This document shows, piece after piece, positions 1 through 10,173 of a stretch of 64,000 nt of DNA; within the stretch, counting starts at the first letter, position 1; each line of letters starts with the position of its first letter. The notes beneath the pieces were generated by a model. The model searched no databases, was not told where the DNA came from, and saw nothing but the letters and a program-made list of their open reading frames with translations. This DNA comes from Viridothelium virens. Taxonomy: Eukaryota > Ascomycota > Dothideomycetes > Trypetheliales > Trypetheliaceae. A program made the translations under genes and the position numbers. The stretch covers positions 124,001 to 188,000 of the forward strand of contig ML991777.1 of assembly GCA_010094025.1 (NCBI GenBank), written 5' to 3'.

Positions 1-1
1 C

Positions 2-449
2 AGTTCGGGGGAGAATAATAAGGCGGAGTTGCATGCAAGGCTGGGCGAGCTGGTCAAGGCGGCGCCGGTGATGCTGTTTATGAAGGGGACACCCAGCGCG
101 CCACAGTGTGGGTTCAGTCGACAGACGGTGAGCATACTGCGGGAGCGGGGCGTGCGGTACGGGTTCTTCAATATCTTGGCGGATGATGAGGTGAGGCAGG
201 GCTTGAAGGAGTTTGCGGACTGGCCGACTTTCCCGCAGTTGTGGGTGGATGGGGAGTTGGTCGGGGGATTGGATATTGTGAGCGTGGCTGTTCCTTGATA
301 AGCTTGCATTTTGACTTGGTTTGCTAACGTGAGGATAGGTTAAGGAGGAGATTGAGAATGATCCGGACTTCCTGAAGCAATATGCTGTGAGTACAGAGAG
401 GAATTCTGGTGGTCCGGCAGCTCCAGAGGCCCAGGCACAGCCTGCTTAG
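2..449 (+). CDS. Monothiol glutaredoxin, Grx3/Grx4 type (5' end outside window)
   Basis: This is the C-terminal glutaredoxin domain of a cytosolic/nuclear monothiol glutaredoxin, a family that binds a glutathione-ligated Fe-S cluster and takes part in iron sensing and cluster trafficking. The frame is open to the left edge, so the N-terminal part (a thioredoxin-like domain in this family) lies outside. Exons are 2..277 and 339..449. The 61-nt intron has donor GTGAGC and branch GCTAAC, and it joins GGLDI to [16 protein letters not shown]. The active site CGFS, the MKGTP motif before it and the WPTFPQLWV motif are all visible. The product ends in a short Gly/Pro/Ala-rich tail. The match to Grx3/4 rather than mitochondrial Grx5 rests on the motif [20 protein letters not shown]. 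Confidence 0.93.
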
Positions 450-756
450 CACGGTCTTCCCAAGTCAATCATTCACTTTTATAACGTGCAGGTCACTGGC
501 TCCTGGCTGTAGCATTGCTAGCGTAGTGTAAAGATTCCTCGAGACGAGTATGGCGCGATCAGTCGCAAAAGAATGATACTCACGAGGAATGTGGACTTGG
601 AAGTTTAAAGCATTCACGACCTATATCATGACTCGAAATAAGATACTGGTCTGTTTAGATCTATTATACATTTACATGTAATTGTTCATGTTCTTGCCTG
701 GTTGGTGGCGTCAGCTCCTGTGTCCCGTCAGATCAAAACTCTCTTGTTCCCTTCGA
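450..756. other. Intergenic, convergent 3' ends
   Basis: Short AT-richer stretch between the convergent glutaredoxin and C2H2 genes. It probably holds only the two 3' UTRs. Confidence 0.6.
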
Positions 757-2184
757 TTACGAGTTAATGCCAATTAAATTGTGATGAGCCTCCTGCAGAT
801 GTTCGGCCCACCGTTTTCGCTCGTCGAATAGAGCACCACACTCTGTGTGTGCGCATTCATAGGAGACATTTGAGTGAGCATCCGTGTGTACGAGCATTTC
901 CGATGAGTTTCTGAACCGGTGATGACAGCTGATCCATGGACAGTGGAACGGTGCCACTGGCATCTCCTCTTCGTCCTTTTGTGACGTTTGAGTCTGGTTG
1001 TTTGAACGATGAGTGTTAGTATAGTTGACGTATTTGGGCTGATTCTGTCCTCTAGAGTCCGGTTTCGAATGATCCTCTATTGGCCAAACGTGACGCGGCG
1101 AATTTTGGACGGTACCCCGAGCAATATGGCCACAGAGCAAGTCAAGCCTTCGTGATGCTGACATCTTCAAGTAGCCGGTCTTCTGTTGAGAAATCCCAGA
1201 AGCATTGACTTCTGTTTTGGCAGCATTCATTGCGGGCAAAAGGTCACCCCAGATCCCGTTCGTATAGCAATCAAGAACGTGCTTCCAATCTGAAAGGAGT
1301 TCATCGGCATTTGCACCATACGCAGACGTGTTAGACAGGCCTTCGGTGCAGATCCCCCTCTGATAGGACGGTTTAGGGAGTTCAGCGTGGCTTGTGTCGA
1401 CGAAGCCTTGCTCGTCAGGAGCAGGGAGCTGTTCCATTGCTGTTTCCGGTGATTTGCTATAATTACGATCCATAGGCGTCAGATCTGTGTTAAGGTTGGT
1501 ATCTGGAAGAAGCATTCTAACTTCAGATCCGTCCTCTAGGCTGAAGTGGCCATCTCTTGCGGAATGATGCTGGTCATAATTGTTACGCCCGCTGGACGAG
1601 CCACTTAATGCAGTGTCCGTTGGGGTACTCTCCCACGTAGGAATAACAGGTTCGCCTTTCCTGTCGATGATTGGACGGGTTTTGCTATTTCCAGGCAGAT
1701 CAAAATGCTCAATTGGCGTGGCAGGAGTGATATTCTGATTTCCTTGGAGGAAAGCCTGAAAGTCGAATTGCAGATTTGTTTCATCCTCGCTTTTTTGAAT
1801 GGCGTCTCCTTCAAAGCCCTTTGGACTCTTCGACCGAAATCCCTCGTGCGCATGATTGCGGATATGCGTCCTTTTTGGGAGCAACGCTAGCTTCTCTGAA
1901 CAAAGCCGGTAATTCCTATGTCCATTGGAGTAGGTCTGCGTCTTCGTAGCGGAAGCAGCTAGAGGGGAGGAAGCACCACCTTCTAAGCCTGCACTCGTGC
2001 CGCCCAGTAGGCCTTTCGATAGTCCTTGTGCCGATGCCTTTAGATTCGACACGAAGGACGGCTTTGGCTCTTGAAGCCGGTCTTTATGGGGCATGCTTTC
2101 CGATGCTGTGACTGCTTCTCTTATCTTCTCTCTTCGATCTCTCTTCGAATAGGCGCGAGACATCAACCCGTCCCACTTCGCCAC
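757..2184 (-). CDS. C2H2 zinc-finger protein, two C-terminal fingers
   Basis: Single-exon 475-aa protein. About 400 residues are polar and low in order, followed by two C2H2-like fingers at the C-terminus, from about residue 410: CPWISCHHRFRNSSEMLVH...H and CAHTECGALFDERKRWAEH...H. The rest has no recognised domain, though a basic start (SRAYSKRDRREKIREAV) could serve as a localisation signal. Such fungal proteins are usually presumed DNA-binding regulators, but nothing here shows a target. The ATG is followed by an unbroken frame, and no intron is needed. Confidence 0.8.
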   Translation of the reverse strand: MAKWDGLMSRAYSKRDRREKIREAVTASESMPHKDRLQEPKPSFVSNLKASAQGLSKGLLGGTSAGLEGGASSPLAASATKTQTYSNGHRNYRLCSEKLALLPKRTHIRNHAHEGFRSKSPKGFEGDAIQKSEDETNLQFDFQAFLQGNQNITPATPIEHFDLPGNSKTRPIIDRKGEPVIPTWESTPTDTALSGSSSGRNNYDQHHSARDGHFSLEDGSEVRMLLPDTNLNTDLTPMDRNYSKSPETAMEQLPAPDEQGFVDTSHAELPKPSYQRGICTEGLSNTSAYGANADELLSDWKHVLDCYTNGIWGDLLPAMNAAKTEVNASGISQQKTGYLKMSASRRLDLLCGHIARGTVQNSPRHVWPIEDHSKPDSRGQNQPKYVNYTNTHRSNNQTQTSQKDEEEMPVAPFHCPWISCHHRFRNSSEMLVHTDAHSNVSYECAHTECGALFDERKRWAEHLQEAHHNLIGINS

Positions 2185-2652
2185 TAGATTTTCTGGGATG
2201 CATTGATAGAATTGCTTTGACAGCTCTGCACGAAAGTAAGTTGATTCAGAGCTTTACAACACTGATTCTCACGATTGTTATAAGGTACTCAGGCAAACAC
2301 CATGGTATTCTTGTTTCATCATCAACTCAAGTCCACGACGAAAGTGAGTTGGAGCAGTGGCGTGAAAATCTCCTCGGTTCATTGCTCTCAAAGCAGTCAT
2401 GGTTACCGGGACTCGCGTGGGATCTCCCGAAATGTGGGGGAACGGGGCCCCAAGCCGGACCAATTAGAAATTTTCCATTTTACATTTCGTTTCGATGACT
2501 CTTTGGACTAGACTTTCAATGCTATGGTTTGGTTTCAAATTTGCTAGATCGACAATCTAAAAATTCTATTTCGGTGTCCCGAATAGTTTGAACGCCGCTG
2601 CTATGCAAGAAAAGAGAAGACAAGAGAAAATATTATTTACAGTACAAGGAAT
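2185..2652. other. Intergenic region upstream of the C2H2 gene
   Basis: Lies between two minus-strand genes and should hold the promoter of the C2H2 gene and the 3' UTR of the protease. I see no convincing coding sequence; short frames here lack family signals. Confidence 0.5.
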
Positions 2653-4098
2653 TCAAGATGATATCAAGATCTTCCGAGCATGGTTCCTCGAGCTTCGTCG
2701 AGATTTTGTGAGATGGTCCTTCATATGTGAATGAGCGTGGTACGGCATCGCAGCTCGCCGAGACAACGCTGGAGTAGAGCTCGTACCAAGTATCCCACTT
2801 AGTCCAGCACCTGCGATGCCATTGTTGAGGATTGTTTGCTGGCCACCCGCTTTATCTCCTTTGATTTTACCTCCCGTAGATGAAGAGGTGAGGTATTGTT
2901 TGAGGGCCGCAGGACTTCCGGCTAGCGTAGCATTCGAGGCCATCAAATAAGCCATGACGCCCGTGACGTGAGGCGTTGCCATGGATGTCCCACTCAAAGT
3001 ATTAACAATATTATCCCCGCCAATCCAGGCACTGACAACGTCCTCTCCGGGAGCATAAATGTCAACACAAGATCCGGTATTGGAAAAGCTGGATACGGCG
3101 TCGGACATGCCAATACTACCAACCGTGATAGCAGGACCACTCCCACCAGCAGACGCTGGCGAGTAGTTACAAGCATCTTTCCCATCATTTCCAGCAGCAA
3201 CACTAACGTGGACACCCGCCTTCACAGCTGCAGAAACTGCTTGGTCGACAGAAGGAGTGACGGCGGAGAGACCCCAGCTCATGCTCATGACACTTCCAAC
3301 GTATCCCTGCTCGCTTTGCCTCGCATCGTGCTGTTGTATCACCCAATCCATCCCAGCTATCGTGTCAGAGCTCAACCCAGTACCATTGGCGCCAAGCACT
3401 TTTACCCCGATCAGGTTAGCTTGAGAAGCAACGCCAAAGACAGCGCTTGCTGCGGTCCCACTGACGTGAGTGCCATGCCCGTCTTGGTCCGTTGCGTCCT
3501 GTTCGAAAGAGAAACCCATTCGTGCACGGCCTTCAAAAGCAGCATGCTGCGTGTTGATACCTGTGTCGACAATATAGATATCGACGCCAGAACCAAGCTT
3601 AGGATCGTCGTACGAATAGGTGAAGCTCATCGTGCCGACATTTCCACTGACTGCGCTTTGAGAAGAGATTCTCTGGAGACCCCAGGGACTATTGGAGCGA
3701 GCTATTTCCGAACGTGATTCGATATGAATGGTTTCCTCCACAACGGATACATCTGTCATGTTGTTCAATGCATTGATACAGTGAGACTTCATGTTAGCGG
3801 CGAACCCCCGGAAGGCCGAATTGTTGAATGTGTAGCGCACATCGCTGTGGTTCGAGGAAAGTCCTAGGCGCGATAAGACCTCTTCAACTTGAGGGGGAAC
3901 CGGCGCGGAGCTGTTAAAAAGGACAATGTGTTCCGCTCCACCAGAGCTGTGGCTCAAACTAGTAGAGTTTGGATGGATAGTGCCGCCAGCATTTGATGCT
4001 GGAAAGGATGTTGTATTTGATTGCGTGGGATCGCTCGGGATAGCTAATGCTAGGGGCGCACATATAAACAGAATGCTCAATGATGAGGAGATTCTCAT
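2653..4098 (-). CDS. Secreted subtilisin-like serine protease (S8, proteinase K group)
   Basis: Single-exon 481-aa preproenzyme. Residues 1-19 form a secretion signal. Residues about 55-125 look like the inhibitor_I9 propeptide (EHIVLFN...RGFAANM). The mature domain follows from about residue 140. The catalytic triad is complete: Asp178 in IVDTGIN, His208 in GHGTHVSG and Ser372 in GTSMATPHV, with the oxyanion Asn304 in AAGND. Several N-x-S/T sites suggest glycosylation. A basic, His/Arg/Ser-rich tail of about 40 residues (from near SRRAAMPYHAHSH) extends past the catalytic domain and is unusual for the group. The enzyme should act outside the cell in protein breakdown. Two further Ser/Asn-rich segments lie between the signal and propeptide. 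Confidence 0.95.
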   Translation of the reverse strand: MRISSSLSILFICAPLALAIPSDPTQSNTTSFPASNAGGTIHPNSTSLSHSSGGAEHIVLFNSSAPVPPQVEEVLSRLGLSSNHSDVRYTFNNSAFRGFAANMKSHCINALNNMTDVSVVEETIHIESRSEIARSNSPWGLQRISSQSAVSGNVGTMSFTYSYDDPKLGSGVDIYIVDTGINTQHAAFEGRARMGFSFEQDATDQDGHGTHVSGTAASAVFGVASQANLIGVKVLGANGTGLSSDTIAGMDWVIQQHDARQSEQGYVGSVMSMSWGLSAVTPSVDQAVSAAVKAGVHVSVAAGNDGKDACNYSPASAGGSGPAITVGSIGMSDAVSSFSNTGSCVDIYAPGEDVVSAWIGGDNIVNTLSGTSMATPHVTGVMAYLMASNATLAGSPAALKQYLTSSSTGGKIKGDKAGGQQTILNNGIAGAGLSGILGTSSTPALSRRAAMPYHAHSHMKDHLTKSRRSSRNHARKILISS

Positions 4099-5157
4099 GA
4101 TGTTTCTCGTGCAGATTCGTATAAAAAATCAAAGTAGGCAGGAATGATTTTGGGTAGAAGCAGAAGAGCTTCAAGAATGTAGTGGTGTAAATTGAATTAG
4201 TTCGAAGAATAGGCCAGACGTGCCAGCACGCGGATATGAACGAAAGAATGGGTGAATCTCGAGGACTGAGTAGTGAATGGGATGAGCTAGGGGAAACTGC
4301 ATGCTTTTGAGACCTACCGCTCTGCCGACAATGGACAGGCTCGACAATCGCATTGTTGCGAGGGTCAGTACAAAGGCGTCTTGTGATGGACCGGTTTAGT
4401 AACAAAAGGCTCGTGTTTGCCATTGTTCGTAAATGTCCGACGCCTATGGGAACACACGGCGAGCCTTCTTCTGATGCTGGTGCTAAACATTGTTTCAGTG
4501 AGCACTGCCATGGTTGCAGCGGTTGTGGCTGCGAAGCAAGAATAATTGGCTTGGAGAGCCTGACTGTTCAGGTCTGCAGGGACGTTTGACGGGTGCTATT
4601 GATTGATTGGTGAGGGCAATCTGAAACAGGCCCAGGCTGTAACCGCCCGTACCGGTTTCGAGGGCGCGTCGCCATCAAACTGAGGCCGGAGGCTCACGCG
4701 TCCGAAGACGATTGACATTGTGGGCCACTGTGCCGGCGTTTGGTCAAGGTCTCCTCCAGCACTCCTGCTTCGCGCAGGCTGAAGAAAATCAAAAAGGAGG
4801 CAGGTTGACGCGATATCGTGATCGTATCCGGCTGAACTGGTAGACAGCGTCACTGTGGGTCCATTGTAGCGGGGATTGTCGGCGGTTTTTCTTCCAGATG
4901 CCGCTTTGAGCTTCCTCTGGGCCGGTACCTGGCTCTTGTACGTACCTCAATTATCGATGCGTCCCACTATGAGAGAACTCACTCTAGTTTTCCGACCCCT
5001 TTTGCATGACCCTTCTGATGGGTTTGTGAACTTCGTGCGCATCCAAAAGACCAATCCTTCGGACGTGCTGTCATTCAATATGCTTGCTGCGAGCTAACCG
5101 ACTATCCAAATCATCTTCAGAGCCTTCCGCCAAGAACAGGAATCTTAGGCCTCCAAC
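4099..5157. other. Divergent promoter region, protease and 400-aa gene
   Basis: About 1.06 kb between the divergent protease and the plus-strand gene at 5158. It contains only short frames without family resemblance. I see no RNA gene. Confidence 0.5.
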
Positions 5158-6360
5158 ATGGTTCAGTTTATACCTGCTCCTGAGCCCCGGGAGCTTCTAA
5201 CCCCACTGCTGGCCTGCCTTCCTACAGCATTCGTTGCACCACGGCCGCCCCCAGACTTTCTTCCTCTCCTTTCGCCCATTCTGCGGCAACGAGTGCAGCT
5301 ACTTGCGGGCAATGGCTCTACTGCATCAGGCTCGTGGCTCCCTTTACTTTGTTGGGATTCCCAGCACGCTTCGAAACTGCCTGAAATCGTCGAAAATATT
5401 CAGCTAGAGCCACACCCTGTTTCCGGAGAAGTAGAGCTTGGCGATGTTGCTCCCGCAACCTACAGACGCTCCGACCCAGAGACCTTACACGCTCGATTAG
5501 AGTTGGAAGAGCATGGACTTGCCCCTATATATCTTTGGTGTATGGGTGACGATTCGGCTGGAGGCCATGCCTGGCGCCTGGCAGAATTACGCACACTGGG
5601 GGAAGTGCCAGAAACTGGGAGACCATGGACTCGAAGCATTACTGAAGCCGATGAAGCATTCAAGCAGGCGGCTGTAGATGACGCAATTCAGGACGGAAAC
5701 AGTGTACCTGGTGGAGGCCTTTCTGCTAGATCTGGGCAATTGCAGAACAACGGACTGGAAGACGATGACGATGACGATGACGGATATTGGGATTCTTATG
5801 ACAGAACGCCAGGCCGCACCCCATCAAAGCGTTCGCCTGCCCCGGTATCCCTATCAGCTATGATGACGGATCGGAAACGCTCGACGTCAGAGCTCGACTA
5901 CTACGCACGATACGAAAATGAGGTTCAACCAGCTTTGGACACCGAGGATCCCTCGGAAAAGGATGCCGGAATACATGAGTCGACACTCAACGGCAATGAG
6001 CTTACCCAGCGAATGGAGTCGAGTCATGCAATGGAACCCCTGCCAACTGCCAATGGTGGATTATCAAATGTCAACTCGTCTTTATTACCACCACTACAAA
6101 CTCAAGGATCCCACGACACGGAAAATGAAAGATTCAGTCATCCTCAGCCTATGTCAGCTTCATCTGCTGAGCATATCGCTAGGCTGGAGGCAAGCGTAGC
6201 TAATCACTCGCAAGCCGAAGTCGGTATTCGACAACACATTAGTTTTGAGTTGAAGAACTTGTTTCGTCTAGCGCGATCGGCGGGTATTGAACGAGATGAG
6301 TTTGACCAAATCATTAATAGGGAACTTCAAACCCTGAGCATTTTTGACATCGATGAATAG
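5158..6360 (+). CDS. Conserved-looking fungal hypothetical protein, 400 aa
   Basis: Single-exon 400-aa protein of unknown function. The N-terminal 190 residues look folded and carry the stretch HARLELEEHGLAPIYLWCM followed by a WRLAELR motif. An Asp run (residues about 202-208, encoded by a GAC/GAT repeat) separates this from a Ser/Pro/Thr-rich linker. The last 60 residues are again ordered and helical (EHIARLEASVANHSQAEVG...IRQHISFELKNLFRLA) and could form a coiled coil. There is no signal peptide or membrane segment. The two ordered ends joined by a linker argue for a real gene, but I cannot name its role. Confidence 0.75.
   Translation: MVQFIPAPEPRELLTPLLACLPTAFVAPRPPPDFLPLLSPILRQRVQLLAGNGSTASGSWLPLLCWDSQHASKLPEIVENIQLEPHPVSGEVELGDVAPATYRRSDPETLHARLELEEHGLAPIYLWCMGDDSAGGHAWRLAELRTLGEVPETGRPWTRSITEADEAFKQAAVDDAIQDGNSVPGGGLSARSGQLQNNGLEDDDDDDDGYWDSYDRTPGRTPSKRSPAPVSLSAMMTDRKRSTSELDYYARYENEVQPALDTEDPSEKDAGIHESTLNGNELTQRMESSHAMEPLPTANGGLSNVNSSLLPPLQTQGSHDTENERFSHPQPMSASSAEHIARLEASVANHSQAEVGIRQHISFELKNLFRLARSAGIERDEFDQIINRELQTLSIFDIDE
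5761..5781 (+). repeat. GAC/GAT repeat encoding seven Asp
   Basis: Six-base units alternate between GAC and GAT inside the 400-aa gene, giving an acidic run. Confidence 0.9.
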
Positions 6361-6984
6361 TCATGATACCAATTCCATGTATTTTGCTTGTCCTATCACA
6401 AAATGCAAGTCAAGTCACATTAATGTGCACAGCCGCTTCTTCTCAGTTCTTCACTTCCCCTGATGACCCCCGAATGTATTCCTCACCAAATCAAATGAGT
6501 CTACTACTTTAAAGCCATGAATAGATCGATATAAAAGTTACAAATCTCGGGTAAAAGATCAAGATTCTTCCGCGAGTGCCATCTTCGGAATTGAAAGCTT
6601 TTCGTCGCATCAGACCTAACCGGATTCGTCAACGGCTTCGCTCCTTTTGGCAAGATGTGGAGAGATGGGACAAAGCCTATCAGACTTGATTCTCGATGGA
6701 CAACGGAAGAGTCCGATAATGATCTCTACATCACAATGCATTGTCTAAGCGGCATAAGGAATGATCCATGAACAAAGAACTTGTGACGCGCGAATGAGCT
6801 ATCTAGTCTGTCCCTAATATATGGCAAGAATGTAATTCGCAAGTCCGAATCTATTATATCGCACAGTACAGGGAAGCAGGCTTCGTTGAAGGGAAGCTCT
6901 ACAAAAAGCTGGTCTTTTTGGACTGGTGTTTCCATCTCATACCCTACATTGTTCGTACACTGCATATACAGAGGTGTAAACGGC
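6361..6984. other. Intergenic region
   Basis: 3' UTR of the 400-aa gene and promoter of the membrane-protein gene, both plus strand. No coding signal is convincing. An in-frame upstream ATG at 6886 exists but is not preferred as start. Confidence 0.5.
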
Positions 6985-7689
6985 ATGGCTTCCATGCAAA
7001 ACCCTCCGCTTGCCTTGGTGTTTGGCGTGGCGATTATTTTGATCCTGGTTTTCATGGCTTTGCCTATTTGCATTCTTTACTGCTGCAACGGTGGGTGCTC
7101 TCGAATGGTTCAAAAGCTTACAGGTTCAGGCAGAGAAACACCCAGAGACGTGGAAGCACCTCCTCCGATCGAGTCCACAAATGCTATTGTAATGACTCAA
7201 GAAGAAATCCCGAAGGCCGAGGAGGGTCCAGACGCTTTTGGGAAGGAAGATTACAATGACATTTTTGTGATTGGCGACGATGCGGAAGACCCGTTCACCG
7301 ATGACTTCGAAAAGGACAGACCATCCGTTACTGAATCAATCTCTAAAGCCTATTTCGAAGGGCAGGACGAAAGGACAGAGCATAGGCCACTCACTCCGGA
7401 TAGTTACTATGAAGAGGACTTCCAAGCTCCTCGAGATGACGCTTGTGGACCCAGCGGGTGCAAAGACAACGGAGGATGGAATGCAATGAACGCGGCTCAG
7501 GACTATCAACGACCACCCTCTTACAATCCTTATGCTGCCCCTTGGCGGATCAGTGTGGAACAGACCAGTATGTCAGCTGACATAGTAGGTAGGGATTCCT
7601 TTGAGTCTGTGTCCCTTGCCTCTACCCAACCGGTCAGCTGCGTCTATCCAAAGCTCACAGAGCCAGCAAAGTCCCGTCTCCGTCAATGA
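6985..7689 (+). CDS. Single-pass membrane protein with long acidic cytosolic tail
   Basis: I choose the ATG at 6985 because it puts the one hydrophobic segment (LALVFGVAIILILVFMALP, about residues 8-27) near the N-terminus. It is followed at once by Cys residues (ILYCCNGGC) that could be palmitoylated. That start gives 234 aa; an upstream in-frame ATG at 6886 would add 33 residues. The rest is acidic and disordered (AEDPFTDDFEKD, Pro/Tyr-rich end). The topology suggests a signal-anchor protein whose tail faces the cytosol. I do not recognise the family. Confidence 0.65.
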   Translation: MASMQNPPLALVFGVAIILILVFMALPICILYCCNGGCSRMVQKLTGSGRETPRDVEAPPPIESTNAIVMTQEEIPKAEEGPDAFGKEDYNDIFVIGDDAEDPFTDDFEKDRPSVTESISKAYFEGQDERTEHRPLTPDSYYEEDFQAPRDDACGPSGCKDNGGWNAMNAAQDYQRPPSYNPYAAPWRISVEQTSMSADIVGRDSFESVSLASTQPVSCVYPKLTEPAKSRLRQ

Positions 7690-8563
7690 AATCCTCTCCT
7701 ACTACTATTACCAGTATCTGACGATCATGCATTGAGATTCACATTCTGAACTCCATCTTGCACACAATATTTCTGCTTCCAGATCCGCGAAAAAGGCAAA
7801 CAAGATGAGAATCTTGCAGTTTCACTGCTTGCATGGTTTATTTCTGGAATACTAGCATAGTAATTCTAGGATAATGTCTAAAGAACGTGTTCAGGATCCG
7901 CAATTTATACCCCACTAATTTATGTCTTGTTACCTCAGTCAGCACACTGTGTCTTTAGTCCATTTCTTGCTCCCTTCGGTGAGGACTTCCCCGGCTCAAA
8001 TTCCCTCGCTGTTGAGAGGACAGAAACTGATCTTCTCTATCCAATACTGGTCGTGGCAATCGACATGCTTAGGCACTGGTCTTTGGACTCGCTCGAAGCG
8101 TTGAACCGCACAGCGTGTCAGGAAGGACAACTTCCCGATCAGTGGTAGCGAAGAAGCTCTGGCTCCGTTCCGAGCTTTGTATCTAATTGGATGCCGTCTC
8201 AGTTCTAGCATCAGTGATCGTGACTTTGATTGGAAGTTCGAGGACAAAGGCCTATGCCATGGAGGCTTAATTCTTTCACTATATTCTTTCACTACCGGTA
8301 ATTGATCTGTCTTTGTTTCCTTGTCACCCGCTCGTGTCTATGTCGTTCCCTTTGAACGCGAATTGACTTTACAATGCTTTAGGCCGAAAAGTATCTTGAT
8401 CAATATTTGCTTTATTATCAGAATCCCTATTTGATCTCGACTGCATCTTTCACTGAACCAAGTCTCCTGATCCAACTGTATTCACACGCTCCATACTTCC
8501 GCCACACATTCACCTGCATACACACATACACAAGCTTCGAAAAAGACCACTTCATCTCTCACA
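7690..8563. other. Intergenic region
   Basis: About 870 bp between two plus-strand genes, AT-rich toward 8400. The part just before 8564 is C-rich and pyrimidine-rich, typical of fungal 5' leaders. No gene is supported. Confidence 0.5.
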
Positions 8564-8986
8564 ATGTGCCTCTTCAGCTCCGGCAGCTCCTCCTCCAAAA
8601 CCCCTTCCAAGAAGCAGGTCACCGGCCCCCGTCCCATCTCCCCAACCAGCAACCCCAACTACTTCAACACTCCCAACCATGGATCCCGCCCTGCCGCGCG
8701 GGACCCCCGCAAGTTTATCCCCCACCACCCTGCCCCTCCCCCTGCCACTGCTCGCCCCAGTCGCTTCGCGGACCAAGGATCTTATGAGCGCGCGGTGCGA
8801 GCGCGGAAGCCAGATTATGCGTATCGCGATCTCGTGGCACAGCGTACAGAAATGGCGAGTATGCCCGGGTATCATGGAGATAAGGGGGGACTGAGGGAGC
8901 AGGCGAGACGGGCTGATCAGTCGAAGAGAGTAACGATATATGCGGTGGAGGGGATGAGTGCGATGCCAGGGTATTATGGGAGGTGA
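8564..8986 (+). CDS. Small hypothetical protein with repeated MPGYxG motif
   Basis: Intronless 140-aa protein. It begins MCLFSSGSSSSK, continues with a Pro-rich, basic, disordered half, and then has a helical stretch (YERAVRARKPDYAYRDLVAQ). The motif MPGYHGD occurs near residue 102 and MPGYYGR forms the exact C-terminus. It has no signal peptide or transmembrane segment. The leader and the codon use of the N-terminal half are typical of a strongly expressed fungal gene. The paired motif and terminal position support it as a true gene. Function is unknown. Confidence 0.6.
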   Translation: MCLFSSGSSSSKTPSKKQVTGPRPISPTSNPNYFNTPNHGSRPAARDPRKFIPHHPAPPPATARPSRFADQGSYERAVRARKPDYAYRDLVAQRTEMASMPGYHGDKGGLREQARRADQSKRVTIYAVEGMSAMPGYYGR

Positions 8987-9178
8987 GTGAGTGAATAAGT
9001 AAGCGAGAAATTGGGTGGGTCAGAGTTGATAAGGTCGAAATCGAAGTTCGTCTTTCTTTTCCTTTTCGATAAAGTCTTAGGTAGAACAAGTCCCTAAATA
9101 TCGATCGCTATTTCCTTTTGGAAGAATTTTTGTTTATTTGAGATTGCCGCGCATAATGACATGGGTGGTACTTGGAAA

Positions 9179-9920
9179 CTAAGCTTTCCTTCGTGACCGC
9201 GTGCTCCCGGCCTTCTGACTCGAAGGGCTCTTGCTCTCCAGTGTTGTATTGAGAGAATTGCTTGATCCTCTTCCGATATCTTCCACTACGTTTGAAGGGT
9301 CTGCCTCGCCCACTACTCCAATCTCTGACGCCAGCCATTGTTGAAACGGCTTTGGTACAAAAAAGCCGTCGGCGCTGAACCACCGAGTGAATGGCGCTTT
9401 TATTTTGCTCTCTTTCCATGTTCCAGACGATGATTTCTTGGAGCGGACGGTGAGGTAGTATGTTGGAACATGCTGCTCAGTCCGCGAGCTGATAGTCAAC
9501 TGATCCCCCCAAAGCATTAGCGATAGATACCAATATGTGAAGGCAAGGTTCTGCAGACCTGAATCCCATCCTTTTCTCCAGTAAATATGAGTCCCTTTTC
9601 CACATACCACATCCAGTATGTGAAGGCGCCATTGAGCCCAAAGTAGAAGACAACAGCCCAGGCTGTCCAGTATTTGGTCTTGTCCCACCCAAGCGTCCAG
9701 TCGAAATAGAATGTTGCGGCAGCAATGACAACGGCAGTATAGCCCAATGCTAGTCTCACATCGGCGTAGAAGTGCGATTGCTTAAATTTGAGGGAGGTCA
9801 GGTAATTTGGGAGCGCATCGTCAGTGGTGTTCTTAAGATCTGGTTTGCGCTGTTAGCTTGCATAACGATCAGACCATAGAAAATACCTGGCAAAGAATGC
9901 AGAGTGATTTTGTTGGCCAT
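9179..9920 (-). CDS. SPC2: Signal peptidase complex subunit 2
   Basis: Accessory subunit of the ER signal peptidase, which links the complex to the translocon. Three exons, reading leftward: 9920..9887, 9839..9559 and 9499..9179, giving 211 aa. The first junction rebuilds PDLKNTTDDALPNYL. The second joins EKGLIFTGEKDGIQ to LTISSRTEQHVPTYYL, as expected in the family. Two transmembrane helices follow each other (VRLALGYTAVVIAAATFYF and TAWAVVFYFGLNGAFTYWMW). The second intron uses the weak donor GTCTGC but has a good GCTAAT branch site. The C-terminal tail is basic. It is divergent from EMC3, another ER membrane-insertion gene. Confidence 0.9.
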
Positions 9921-10173
9921 GATCCGCAAGCCTTTGTCTCAATAGTTTTGACGCAGCCTTGGGGAATTGTTTACTGCTGCGTTATTGTGAAAAAGACGAT
10001 AGTAAGCACGTCTAGGTGGCCCTAAGCTCCCCTGCTCGGCGCTTTGAAGTCAGGGTCCGCCGACACTACCTAGGAGTAGGCGAAACTTTCAAGCTTCAGC
10101 GCAACATCTCCCAAGTTTGGCAGCAAATCTCTAGCTCCTTGACCTTGGATCTTTGCTGTCGCTTGTGTACATT

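Noticed and set aside
2968-3717. 249-aa plus-strand frame
   Set aside because: Antisense to the subtilase catalytic domain; no family resemblance.
2653-4098. The subtilase as activating protease for the gasdermin-like protein
   Set aside because: It has a secretion signal and lies 46 kb away; known fungal pairs use cytosolic proteases encoded next door.
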